DNA of 25,995 bases from positions 1 through 25,995 of the forward strand of contig JANYBU010000055.1 of assembly GCA_025360665.1 (NCBI GenBank), written 5' to 3'. Of the stretch, positions 15,151 through 22,797 are shown one piece after another; within the stretch, counting starts at the first letter, position 1; every line of letters begins with the position of its first letter. The translations under genes and the position numbers were made by a program. The DNA is from Nitrospira sp. Its GTDB lineage: Bacteria; Nitrospirota; Nitrospiria; Nitrospirales; Nitrospiraceae. Under the pieces are notes generated by a model. The model had not been told where the DNA came from and searched no databases. It was given only the letters and a program-made list of their open reading frames with translations.

Positions 15151-16056
15151 ATGCGGATTGATCTTCAGATTGGCGGCTACCGGATCAGACTGGACGAACC
15201 GGAGAACCATCCTCAGCTCGCCTGGCCGCTGCGTCCATTTGACTCGTTCCTCGCTCAACCTGGCTTGCAACCGGACATGGCCGTGACGGTGACTGTGGCC
15301 TCACATCTTCCTGCATTGTCCAGGGGACCACTCCGGTTCGATGCGGCCCACGGCCTGTGGAAGCTCTTTGAGTCCGACGCCGGACTCGTCATCGAAAGCC
15401 TGAGCCCGCACACACATCAGCCTCGGGCTTGTGCGCTGGTTTCTGAAGACTACCGGACCGTACGTGCTTGGATTCTGCCGGAGTTGCAGATGGGCCAGGT
15501 CGGATGGTGTCCGATGCATCTGTTCAATCCACTGGTCGAAGTCTGCCTCCTGTCGCGCATGGCCCGTGAGGGAACGCTCCTCCTCCATGCGGCAGGCCTG
15601 TCCAGTCACGAACAGGGCTACCTGTTCACCGGTGCCTCGGGAGCCGGCAAGTCGACGATCGCAGATTTCTTCGCGGAACGGGGGGCGCTCATCCTCAGCG
15701 ACGAACGTATCATCATCCGCAAAATCGCTGGCCGCTTCATGATCCACGGGACCCCTTGGGTGGGTTCCGGCAACTATGCCACCAATGACCGCAGCCTCCT
15801 CACTCACCTCTATTGCATCAGCCACGGAACGGGCCGACATACCATGTCCGCCATGTCTCCGCGCGCCGTCGTACAAGAACTCCTACGCCAGAGTTTCCTG
15901 CCGCTCTGGGATCGCGAGGGCCTGGATACCACCATGGGGCTCATGTCGGATCTTATTCAGCACGTCGACTGCCGGGCGCTCGCACCGCTGAAATCTCCCG
16001 ACATCGTAGACTATATCTTGGCTCAACGGCAGCTTCATCCGGTTGGGTCCCCATGA
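15151..16056 (+). CDS. HprK-like P-loop protein of RiPP cassettes
   Basis: The 301-residue protein has the HPr kinase-like ATP-binding core: LLHAAGL, then the Walker A GASGAGKST (161-169), then LSDERIII. The N-terminal half (1-120) is unrelated to HPr kinase. Such HprK-like proteins occur in several radical SAM/RiPP and lasso-type cassettes, usually with unknown role, perhaps phosphorylation of peptide or partner. The in-frame GTG/ATG at 15103 overlaps the precursor, so ATG 15151 is preferred. Its stop overlaps the start of radical SAM gene 3 (ATGA). Confidence 0.85.
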   Translation: MRIDLQIGGYRIRLDEPENHPQLAWPLRPFDSFLAQPGLQPDMAVTVTVASHLPALSRGPLRFDAAHGLWKLFESDAGLVIESLSPHTHQPRACALVSEDYRTVRAWILPELQMGQVGWCPMHLFNPLVEVCLLSRMAREGTLLLHAAGLSSHEQGYLFTGASGAGKSTIADFFAERGALILSDERIIIRKIAGRFMIHGTPWVGSGNYATNDRSLLTHLYCISHGTGRHTMSAMSPRAVVQELLRQSFLPLWDREGLDTTMGLMSDLIQHVDCRALAPLKSPDIVDYILAQRQLHPVGSP

Positions 16057-17111
16057 AGACGATCTCTTCGAACGATTTCCTGGATGCCCTCCTCCTCAAG
16101 GCGGCGAAAACTCGCAGGCCGGAGGGAGTCACCTTTGAACTGACCTACGGCTGCAACCTGCGGTGTGTTCATTGCTACAACCCCACGCATCGTGCCCTGC
16201 CTCATGAACTCACGACCTCCGAGATTTGTGCGATCCTGAAGCAGATCGCCGATCTTGGAGTGCTCACCGTCACCTTCACCGGTGGGGAGCCAAGCGTGCG
16301 CCAGGACATCGGTGATATTCTTCACTATGCGCGTCGGCAGGGATTGATGATTCACCTCATGACCAATGCCACCCGCATCACACCCTCATTCACCAACCTG
16401 CTCCATGAAGTCGGTGCCAGTCAGATCAACGTCTCTATCTATGGTGCGACCGAGGCGGTCTATGAGCGGATGACCGCGGTCCCAGGATCCTATCGGCAGT
16501 TTCGACAGGGCCTGCTCAATCTTGCCGCTGCCGCGCTGCCCGTCGTCGTCCGGATGCCGGTGACGACCATCAATCACGAGGAGATCCAGCCCTGTCGGCA
16601 ACTGGTGGAATCCCTGCACATGAAATTCCAATATTGTTTGGAGATCATGTCCTCCGTCACCGGCGACCAGACACCACTGCAATATCGCCTGACCCCCGAC
16701 GTGAAAGTCCGTATCGATCAGGAGATGCTCCCTCACCGGGAGACGCCCGCGTCTGAGGAATCCTGCTCAAGCGACCAATCCTTCATCGAATGCGCCTGCG
16801 GTCAGAGTCGATTTGCGATCACTCCCTATGGCGAAATGAACCTCTGCACCGCCTTCCCGATCCCTCGCTATGATCTCCGCACCGGCACGGTGAAAGAAGG
16901 CTGGGACCTGCTCAAGCAGACCGTCGACCAGGCGCACCCGAGCCACCAGTACGAATGTCCGACCTGTGAGGTGCGGCCCCACTGCCGCCAGGGTCGGAGC
17001 GATGCGTGGCTTGAAACCGGGGACATGAGTTCGTGCCTGCCGCACTTCAAAGAGTGGGCGCAATTGGAGGATCACACCTATGCCCTCCTCGACCCTCGAC
17101 GACCTCGCTGA
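16053..17111 (+). CDS. Radical SAM/SPASM protein 3
   Basis: The 352-residue protein starts at ATG 16053, in ATGA overlap with the HprK-like gene. It has C34, C38, C41 (CNLRCVHC) and TGGEP at 76-80. The SPASM-like part has CACGQSRFAITPYGEMNLC and CPTCEVRPHC, with a further Cys near SSC. It differs from proteins 1 and 2 in sequence but shares the same layout. By family, it is a peptide-modifying radical SAM enzyme. It overlaps the next gene by 32 bases. Confidence 0.9.
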   Translation: MKTISSNDFLDALLLKAAKTRRPEGVTFELTYGCNLRCVHCYNPTHRALPHELTTSEICAILKQIADLGVLTVTFTGGEPSVRQDIGDILHYARRQGLMIHLMTNATRITPSFTNLLHEVGASQINVSIYGATEAVYERMTAVPGSYRQFRQGLLNLAAAALPVVVRMPVTTINHEEIQPCRQLVESLHMKFQYCLEIMSSVTGDQTPLQYRLTPDVKVRIDQEMLPHRETPASEESCSSDQSFIECACGQSRFAITPYGEMNLCTAFPIPRYDLRTGTVKEGWDLLKQTVDQAHPSHQYECPTCEVRPHCRQGRSDAWLETGDMSSCLPHFKEWAQLEDHTYALLDPRRPR

Positions 17112-18045
17112 CGCCTACACCCAGGTCAGCCTGATCAATAAACGTCTGCTCGATGAGTGTGAGATCGTCGGCCAGGCATTCCACCGACAGGGCATCGAGT
17201 GTATCCTCCTGAAAGGGGCCGATCTGCTCTCACGCCTCTACGGAGTGCGTGGGACGAGGCCCCTCTCCGACGTGGATCTATTGGTCCATGCACAAGACCT
17301 TCCAGCCATTCATCGACTGCTGACTGAGACCGGGTTTGCACAACAGATCGACGGCAACCCAGCCTATTGTTCGTCCCAATCCATGCTCTCGCTGGATCTG
17401 GTCTCGGAGCTCTGGTATCTCGACGAAGAGGGACTCGCAGGGCTGTGGGCGCGGGTGCGATCTCGGACGCTCGGTCAACTGACGGTCAAGCAACTGGGCT
17501 CCGACGACCTCTTGCTCTATCTGACCGCCTACTCGGTCGTTCACCGAGGGCACCTCTGCCATTCCTTTTTCACCGATCTCCGGTTGCTGATCGAGAAGGA
17601 ACCGCTCAACTGGCCCACGCTTGTCGAGGAGGCGAGCCGACGTCACCTCAAGATTCCTCTCTACCACGGCCTGCGCCAACTGACATTGTCGAACTCCACA
17701 ACAGGAATTCCTGCTACCATAATCCAGCAGCTTGCGCCAGCGACCATGGCTGAACAGACACTGGAGCTTCTTTTCAGACGATTGGTGACGACCCAGCCTC
17801 TCCCAGAACTCGGACACTTTTTATTGTGGATCACACAACCGCCAGGGCGCAGGCTTGCCTGGCTTCGTCGTACCCTCTTCCCATCATCGCTCTTCCTGGC
17901 TTATCGGTATGGGGATGAGAGTGTGAAGCGGCCCTGGCAGACCAAAATTACCAGATGGTGGCAACTGGCAAGAGCGGGAAATATCTTGATCGCCCGCATG
18001 CTGATCCGGCTCGTCATCAACCAAACAGCAAGGACGACCTCGTGA
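17080..18045 (+). CDS. Nucleotidyltransferase-family protein
   Basis: The 321-residue protein carries the nucleotidyltransferase signature: ILLKGADLLSRLYG with the key RPLSDVDLLV (residues 60-69), where D64 and D66 are the metal-binding pair. It fits the uncharacterised nucleotidyltransferase family (NTP_transf_5 type) that often accompanies PqqD/HprK RiPP operons. The GAGG ribosome binding site lies 9 bases before ATG 17080. The C-terminal half is helical. Its role in the cassette (peptide adenylylation or tRNA-like activity) is unknown. Confidence 0.85.
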   Translation: MPSSTLDDLADAYTQVSLINKRLLDECEIVGQAFHRQGIECILLKGADLLSRLYGVRGTRPLSDVDLLVHAQDLPAIHRLLTETGFAQQIDGNPAYCSSQSMLSLDLVSELWYLDEEGLAGLWARVRSRTLGQLTVKQLGSDDLLLYLTAYSVVHRGHLCHSFFTDLRLLIEKEPLNWPTLVEEASRRHLKIPLYHGLRQLTLSNSTTGIPATIIQQLAPATMAEQTLELLFRRLVTTQPLPELGHFLLWITQPPGRRLAWLRRTLFPSSLFLAYRYGDESVKRPWQTKITRWWQLARAGNILIARMLIRLVINQTARTTS

Positions 18046-18842
18046 TTCATCTCGTACCTTCCTTCACCTTGGATGGTCGTTTTTCTGCGCAGGATTTACC
18101 GGACGTACTTCAGCTGCCTCTCCTGAACAGCATGGTTGTGCCTCGTATCGTGTCATCAAGCATGACGCCGACGATTCAAGAGGGCGACAGACTTGAACTC
18201 AGTCCTCCGACCTCCCTCACCGTAGGCGCGATCGTGGTATTCCGGAACGACACCCTGCTCGTCTGCCACCGCATCACCGCCATCGATCCGCAAGGCACGC
18301 TCTCGACGAGAGGCGACGCAACGCAGGGCGCCTGCGAGGTCGTTCAGCCAGGCTCTGTGATCGGAGTGGTCACGGGAGTGATGCGCGAGGGCATTCACAT
18401 GTCTTTCGGACAAAGCCCACACATGTCATCAGCAGCGCCACAACCCACCAGCCCCACGAGTCGCGCTCGGACTGTCGTCGTCCGGTCAGTCACCCAGTGT
18501 ATTCGTGTCCTTGCGAGATTCTCACTCCTCCAGCATCTGCTGGCCATGCTGCTCCGATGGGCAGCCACGGTCGATGTCCTTACTCCTGCGCCACTCCAGT
18601 CTCTCCCCTCCCACTCCAAGGTCGCTTCATTCACACTCCGAATATCTCCACGCATTGCCGGACTCCTCGCTACCTCCAACGGACCGAAACCGACGTATTA
18701 CGTCGTCCGGCTTGGACCGTGGCGATTGGCGCATTACGACCCGGCTACAGAGTCGCTTCTGCTTCGCCAATCTCTCCACAACGCCGGACTGGAGTCGTTA
18801 ATTCGGCACATCTGCGGTGGGCGTCAAACAACCACGGAATGA
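18042..18842 (+). CDS. S26-family signal peptidase with a His general base (S26B type)
   Basis: The GTG start at 18042 overlaps the previous stop as GTGA, so a longer start at 17955 is rejected. From there it is 266 residues. The catalytic Ser is in VSSSMTPTI (S40), and the general-base position has His in LLVCHRITAI (H76) instead of Lys, as in S26B/SipW/archaeal-type enzymes. RGDA (90-93) is the conserved Asp region. A hydrophobic segment near FSLLQHLLAMLLRWAA may be the membrane anchor. As the last gene of the cassette it may cleave the peptide leader. The C-terminal 70 residues form an extra domain with no recognised family. Confidence 0.85.
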   Translation: MIHLVPSFTLDGRFSAQDLPDVLQLPLLNSMVVPRIVSSSMTPTIQEGDRLELSPPTSLTVGAIVVFRNDTLLVCHRITAIDPQGTLSTRGDATQGACEVVQPGSVIGVVTGVMREGIHMSFGQSPHMSSAAPQPTSPTSRARTVVVRSVTQCIRVLARFSLLQHLLAMLLRWAATVDVLTPAPLQSLPSHSKVASFTLRISPRIAGLLATSNGPKPTYYVVRLGPWRLAHYDPATESLLLRQSLHNAGLESLIRHICGGRQTTTE

Positions 18843-19022
18843 AGCACTGAACCGTAGCGCTCCCTACAGACTCCACCATCCCCCGCCAATCGAACGCAGA
18901 CGAAATCTGTGCCTGCAGCCACGACTTGAAACACACATCCTTTTGCCCGTCCCCTCCGTAGGATGCTATAGTCGTGGCGGACATGAGGCGATCCCGGCTT
19001 TCCCTTACGACTTGCTCGCGTT

Positions 19023-19625
19023 ATGGATAAACCCTCACGACACGCCACCTCGATGATTGATCCATCCTTGCTGGCCCGCGTGGTCAAAGGCGATCAGCAG
19101 GCGTTCAGCCAGCTCTATGACCATTCGAGCACGCTGTTGTTCACATTGGCAGTCAGGATCCTAGGGAATCGCGATGAAGCTGCGGAGCTCTTGCAAGATG
19201 TCTACTTGGAAGTCTGGCGGAAGGTCTCTCGTTATGACGTCGGGCGTGGAACCCCTGTCGCATGGTTGGTCACCCTCACCAAAAGCCGGGCCATCGACCG
19301 GCTACGGGCCAGGGCCGCACGAGGCTATCGAACCACTAGCTCGCTGGAAGCCGGAACCGCTGCGCAGGTGTCCGACCCTGGTCCGAGCCCGTTTGAGACG
19401 CAGGCCGATCAGGAACTGCGTATTGCAGTCGGGGCAGCGGTGGCTGGATTGCCCCAGGCGCAACAACAAGCGATTGAACTCGCATACTACGAGGGACTCT
19501 CCCATGCCGAGATCGCCGCGCGGCTGAACCAGCCGCTCGGGACCGTCAAGACCAGGATCAAACTTGGAATGTCCAAACTCCGAGATGGCCTCCAACAGTG
19601 GTGGACCCATGGTGAGCTCCAATGA
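19023..19625 (+). CDS. ECF sigma factor (RpoE/SigK-like)
   Basis: The 200-residue protein has region 2 (AFSQLYDHSSTLLFTLAVRI to AELLQDVYLEVWRK, WLVTLTKSRAIDRLRARAAR) and region 4 (LAYYEGLSHAEIAARLNQPL GTVKTRI). It would direct RNA polymerase to alternative promoters. A second start at ATG 19056 (MIDPSLL) is possible. Its stop overlaps the anti-sigma gene as ATGA, typical of sigma/anti-sigma pairs. The trigger is unknown. Confidence 0.93.
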   Translation: MDKPSRHATSMIDPSLLARVVKGDQQAFSQLYDHSSTLLFTLAVRILGNRDEAAELLQDVYLEVWRKVSRYDVGRGTPVAWLVTLTKSRAIDRLRARAARGYRTTSSLEAGTAAQVSDPGPSPFETQADQELRIAVGAAVAGLPQAQQQAIELAYYEGLSHAEIAARLNQPLGTVKTRIKLGMSKLRDGLQQWWTHGELQ

Positions 19626-20638
19626 CGCATGAAGAACTCGAAGAATCGGTGCCCTTGTATGCGGCAGGCGCGCTGGACCGGATCGAGCGACAGGCGCTAG
19701 AAGCCCACTTACTCTCAGGCTGCGCTTCCTGTCACAGTGCGCTGAAGGACTATCAATCCGTCGCCGCGCTCCTCCCGGTCGGTCTGAGTCCGACCAGTCC
19801 TCCACGCTCCCTCAAGGCCACGATCATGGCCGGACGAAACCCCGCGCCGATTCCAGCTGAAGCGGCGTCGAAAGAACCGGCCCGGCCGAGTCTGGAACCG
19901 GGCGAATGGATGAACCACCTTTTTCCTCCCGTCGCGCCTGCCCGATCGTTGTCACTACCCTGGGCCCTTGGCTTGGCCACGCTCTTGATCGTGGCGGTCG
20001 GGGGATATCTCGTGTGGAACTTTACGGCACAACGTTCCGTCGACACATCGAACATTCAGCAGCTCGAAGCATCGCTTCAGGAAAAGTCGACGACACTTGC
20101 CGGTATGCATCGTGAGGTCGACGACCAAGCCAAAGCCCTCGCCGAATTACGCAACGAAATGCAGCAACGAACGAACGAAGCCGCGGAAGCCAAAGAACAG
20201 TTGGCCCTACGCGAAGCTGAGCTGGAAGAGACTCGTGTTCAATTAAGCCAGCAAGGCGGCGCTCGCCCCGTCGGAACTCCGCAAGACGAATTGGCCACAC
20301 TTCTTCGAATTCCCAACGTCAAGACCGTGTCACTCACCGGATCGGACATGGCGAAACGGGCCGCGGGATTTCTGCTATACGATTCTCGAACCCAAAAAGT
20401 CTGGCTCTACTCCGTGAACCTGCCGGAATGTCCCGCTGGCACAACTTATCAACTGTGGGCCATTCACGACAAACCCATGAGCATCGGGATCTTTCAGATG
20501 GATCGCGGAGAAACCGCTCACCTACTGGTCAAGAAGTTGCCGAGCTTCACGGATGCGAAGACCTTCGCCGTCAGCCTCGAGCCATCAGGCGGCCGCCTGC
20601 AACCAACCGGGCCCATATATCTCCTGAGCCGATCCTAG
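19622..20638 (+). CDS. RskA-type membrane anti-sigma factor
   Basis: The 338-residue protein starts with an anti-sigma domain with HLLSGCASC (H29, C34, C37, a zinc-finger-like motif). It has a Pro-rich linker, a membrane segment at 113-133 (LPWALGLATLLIVAVGGYL), a coiled coil at about 144-213, and the RskA C-terminal domain (LLYDSRTQKVWLYSVNLPEC, YQLWAIHDKPMSIG). Such proteins hold their sigma factor at the inner membrane and release it upon a periplasmic signal. It is coupled to the sigma gene by ATGA. Confidence 0.88.
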   Translation: MTHEELEESVPLYAAGALDRIERQALEAHLLSGCASCHSALKDYQSVAALLPVGLSPTSPPRSLKATIMAGRNPAPIPAEAASKEPARPSLEPGEWMNHLFPPVAPARSLSLPWALGLATLLIVAVGGYLVWNFTAQRSVDTSNIQQLEASLQEKSTTLAGMHREVDDQAKALAELRNEMQQRTNEAAEAKEQLALREAELEETRVQLSQQGGARPVGTPQDELATLLRIPNVKTVSLTGSDMAKRAAGFLLYDSRTQKVWLYSVNLPECPAGTTYQLWAIHDKPMSIGIFQMDRGETAHLLVKKLPSFTDAKTFAVSLEPSGGRLQPTGPIYLLSRS

Positions 20639-20641
20639 CCC

Positions 20642-20748
20642 GGTTTGTCTGGTCTATCTGGTCCATCTGGTTTGTTTTGTTTATCTGGTTGATTTGGTTC
20701 ATTTGGTTAGTTTCATTCAACCAAAAAACCAGATAGACCAGACAAACC
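20642..20748. repeat. Long perfect inverted repeat with TGGTT-type tandem units
   Basis: The arms 20642-20662 and 20728-20748 are a perfect 21-bp inverted repeat (GGTTTGTCTGGTCTATCTGG with final T). Between them are near-tandem units of ATCTGGTT/ATTTGGTT and an inner hairpin (TTTGGTT 20702-20708, AACCAAA 20719-20725, 10-base loop). It lies 3 bp after the anti-sigma stop and 28 bp before tadA, so it may act as terminator or processing signal. No T-run follows. Confidence 0.7.
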
Positions 20749-20775
20749 AAATAACGATCTTCTAAGGAGACAACA

Positions 20776-21276
20776 GTGGCAGGAGACGAGCGCACACAAG
20801 ATCTCACGTTTATGCGGATGGCCCTGGAAGAAGCGGCCCGGGCGACGGCCGTCGGCGAAGTACCGATCGCCGCCTTGGTCGTTCAAGATAACCAGATTCT
20901 GGCCCAGGCACACAATTACCGCGAACTCTGGCAGGACCCCACGGCCCATGCAGAGGTCATTGCGATCCGTGTCGCGGCAACCGTACGAAGCACGTGGCGG
21001 TTGACCGACACGACGCTCTATGTGACCGTGGAGCCCTGCGCGATGTGTATCGGTGCGATTATCTTAGCGAGGATTCCCCGAGTCGTCTTTGGGGCATGGG
21101 ATCCCAAAGCCGGCGCCTGCGGATCGCTGTTCGACCTGCCGTCAGAGCCGAAGCTGAACCACCGGGTCGCCGTGACCGGAGGAGTCCTCGAACAGGAGAG
21201 TCAAGCCCTCATTCAGAAGTTTTTCAAGGAACTCCGCGAGGCACCACCAGCAACACATCCTCTTTCAACTCAATAA
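20776..21276 (+). CDS. tadA: tRNA-specific adenosine deaminase TadA
   Basis: The 166-residue protein has the zinc-deaminase motifs HAE (58-60) and PCAMC (87-91), plus GACGSLFDLP, typical of TadA. It converts adenosine 34 to inosine in tRNA-Arg(ACG), which is needed for decoding CGN codons. The start is GTG 20776, with AAGGAGA 5 bases upstream. Downstream of it is a repeat-rich gap and the convergent phosphopantetheinyl transferase gene. Confidence 0.93.
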   Translation: MAGDERTQDLTFMRMALEEAARATAVGEVPIAALVVQDNQILAQAHNYRELWQDPTAHAEVIAIRVAATVRSTWRLTDTTLYVTVEPCAMCIGAIILARIPRVVFGAWDPKAGACGSLFDLPSEPKLNHRVAVTGGVLEQESQALIQKFFKELREAPPATHPLSTQ

Positions 21277-21280
21277 AGGT

Positions 21281-21437
21281 GGGCACGCGAGAAAAGCGGG
21301 AAACGCGCGACTGGCGTGACGAGCGAGATGGGCAGAGCAAGGGGAGCCAATCTGTCCACCTCGCGCCTTTCTCGCATGTCTCGCGCTTCACGCGCTACGC
21401 TTTCTGGCGCTTACGTACTTTTTCAGCATCCTGCGAG
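21281..21437 (-). repeat. MITE/REP-like element, degenerate copy 4, between convergent genes
   Basis: The minus-strand end GCAGGATGCTGAAAAAGTAC (21437 down to 21418) matches the left end of the other copies. Its interior contains the GCGAGA-type repeat (21361-21393) and, in the other orientation, GCGACTGGCGTGACGAGC (about 21307-21324). The other end is not clear. The element supplies the stop codon (TGA in GATGCTGAAAAAG) of the phosphopantetheinyl transferase gene. Confidence 0.6.
21361..21393. repeat. Short dispersed GCGAGA-type repeat, copy C
   Basis: CGCGCCTTTCTCGCATGTCT followed by CGCGCTTCACGCG is near-identical in its first part to 7787-7824 (CGCGCCTTTCTCGCCAGTCT). It lies within the larger repeat at 21281-21437. 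The unit is partly self-complementary. Confidence 0.6.
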
Positions 21438-22181
21438 ACCGCACTGCGCGACCCAGTCCATCCCCTGAGCGGCCACCGCTCCTTCCCATCCCTCGCCACA
21501 AGAGAGGAGACGAATCTTCCAATTGCCTTGGAGCAGAGAGCCCGCCGGAACCCGAGTCTCCGCGCCGACTCCGTCCGCTGCCATGAGAATCTCGCACTGA
21601 CTCAACGCCCGGAGTCCGATACCTTGCGCCTTGAGCACCGCTTCTTTTGAGACCCAGTAGCGGAAGAATCTGGCTGCACGCTGCTCCTGAGCCGACTGCA
21701 TAATCATGGCGTGTTCGGAGGGAGTAAAGTAACGCTCGGAAAGTTTCGCAACTTCTACGTCCAAACGAATTCGCTCGAGATCAACTCCGATCTCCTGCCC
21801 CTTTGAGACCGCGATGAGCGCACGGCCATGCGCATGGGACATATTGAACGTGATCGCGGTCTGACCTTGTAACTCCTTTTTCAAGGAAGGCTTACCTGTC
21901 TCACTGCGAAACAACGCTACGTCATCAAGGCCGATCCCAAGATATCGGCTGAGCACCGCTCTGAGACCTCCGTGCGCAAGCACGAATCGGACTTGATCTT
22001 GCTGGCGGATGAACCGGGCCGCCCTCCCGCGTTCATCTTCGCTCAACCAGGAACGGCACTGCTCCACAAAAGACGGGCTTCCGTCGAGCGAGAAGCCCCA
22101 GACATGAATGGTCCGATCTTCCATCGCGATCGGCGCCGACCAGCCGGCCATTGCGATTAACTCAATGGATGGAAAGGCCAT
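21423..22181 (-). CDS. Sfp-type 4'-phosphopantetheinyl transferase
   Basis: The start ATG at 22179-22181 has AGGTGG about 7 bases before it and gives 252 residues; longer versions run into repeat DNA. The motifs FNMSHAHGRALIAVS, GVDLERIR (D134, E136) and YWVSKEAVLKAQGIG (W176, K179, E180) are those of Sfp-type enzymes. These transfer the phosphopantetheine arm of CoA to the serine of a carrier protein in lipid, polyketide or non-ribosomal peptide synthesis. The stop codon is taken from the adjacent repeat, ending the protein with GLAGC, so the natural C-terminus may have been altered. Confidence 0.92.
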   Translation of the reverse strand: MAFPSIELIAMAGWSAPIAMEDRTIHVWGFSLDGSPSFVEQCRSWLSEDERGRAARFIRQQDQVRFVLAHGGLRAVLSRYLGIGLDDVALFRSETGKPSLKKELQGQTAITFNMSHAHGRALIAVSKGQEIGVDLERIRLDVEVAKLSERYFTPSEHAMIMQSAQEQRAARFFRYWVSKEAVLKAQGIGLRALSQCEILMAADGVGAETRVPAGSLLQGNWKIRLLSCGEGWEGAVAAQGMDWVAQCGLAGC

Positions 22182-22222
22182 GACCGATCCACCTGTGCCA
22201 GGATTCACCAGTACCCTCCTAG

Positions 22223-22426
22223 AACAGGATGCTGAAAAAGTCCGCCAGCAGCGTTCTCGCATCGCTCAGAGGCTCAACGTACCGAAGCGTACGCCTCGCC
22301 TCTTCGCTCGCTGCGGCCTTGCTGGACAGCCTTTTTGAGCATCCTGCGCGCGGTTCTCTTGTTGTCCTATATGTGCGGAGCATTGAATTTCCACCGTGCC
22401 ACAATAGTTTTCTCCGCAACCTGATA
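22223..22426 (+). repeat. MITE/REP-like element, copy 5
   Basis: The element runs from GAACAGGATGCTGAAAAAGT to TTTTCTCCGCAACCTGATA. Its first 70 bases (TCCGCCAGCAGCGTTCTCGC and on) match the copy at 9444. An inner arm CTTTTTGAGCATCCTG is at 22332-22347. The right part with CTTGTTGTCC and GTGCCAC matches the other long copies. It lies about 40 bp upstream of the start of the phosphopantetheinyl transferase gene, so may affect its promoter. Confidence 0.75.
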
Positions 22427-22590
22427 GACCCCATCAACCCCGTCGAATCGCCCATCGTACTGGCTCTTCGAGGCGGAAAGAAAACCGATTGAAAAATCAC
22501 ACTCCCCAAGGTAAGCTCCCCCCACAGCCAGTCGCAACGACGATACATTCGCCCCAACCCTACCCTGACCTTAGGCGAGTTCTACCATGC

Positions 22591-22680
22591 GGAGAGGTGC
22601 GAGAGTGGCCGAATCGGGCAGTCTCGAAAACTGCTGTCCTGGCAACGGGACCGTGGGTTCGATCCCCTCCCTCTCCGCCA
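22591..22680 (+). tRNA. tRNA-Ser (CGA anticodon)
   Basis: The 90-base sequence has acceptor stem GGAGAGG / CCTCTCC, discriminator G and encoded CCA. The D arm has GAGAGTGGCCGAATCGGGC, the anticodon loop is CTCGAAA (anticodon CGA, reading UCG) within stem CAGT/ACTG, and a long class II variable arm (GTCCTGGCAACGGGAC) confirms Ser. The T arm has GTGGG / CCCTC around TTCGATC, with one T-T mismatch in the stem. The recombinase gene starts 118 bp downstream, so the 3' end of the tRNA is a likely attachment site. Confidence 0.93.
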
Positions 22681-22797
22681 AATGGTACGCAACCCTGCGA
22701 TATCATAGTCCTTCCAGAGCCAGAATCGCCATAGCAGTGGCGTGAGAGCTACTGCGTTGAGCTACGGGATTTGCCCTCCTTAACCAAGGAGGACACA

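Noticed and set aside
15813..16052. Extension of radical SAM protein 3 upstream of ATG 16053
   Set aside because: It is within the HprK-like gene in another frame; the ATGA overlap marks the start.
20571..20807. Minus-strand ORF with a Asn/Gln/Ile repeat (NETNQMNQINQINKTNQMDQ)
   Set aside because: It is a translation of the intergenic TGGTT/ACCAA tandem repeat and inverted repeat, overlapping the anti-sigma and tadA genes; it is not a protein gene.
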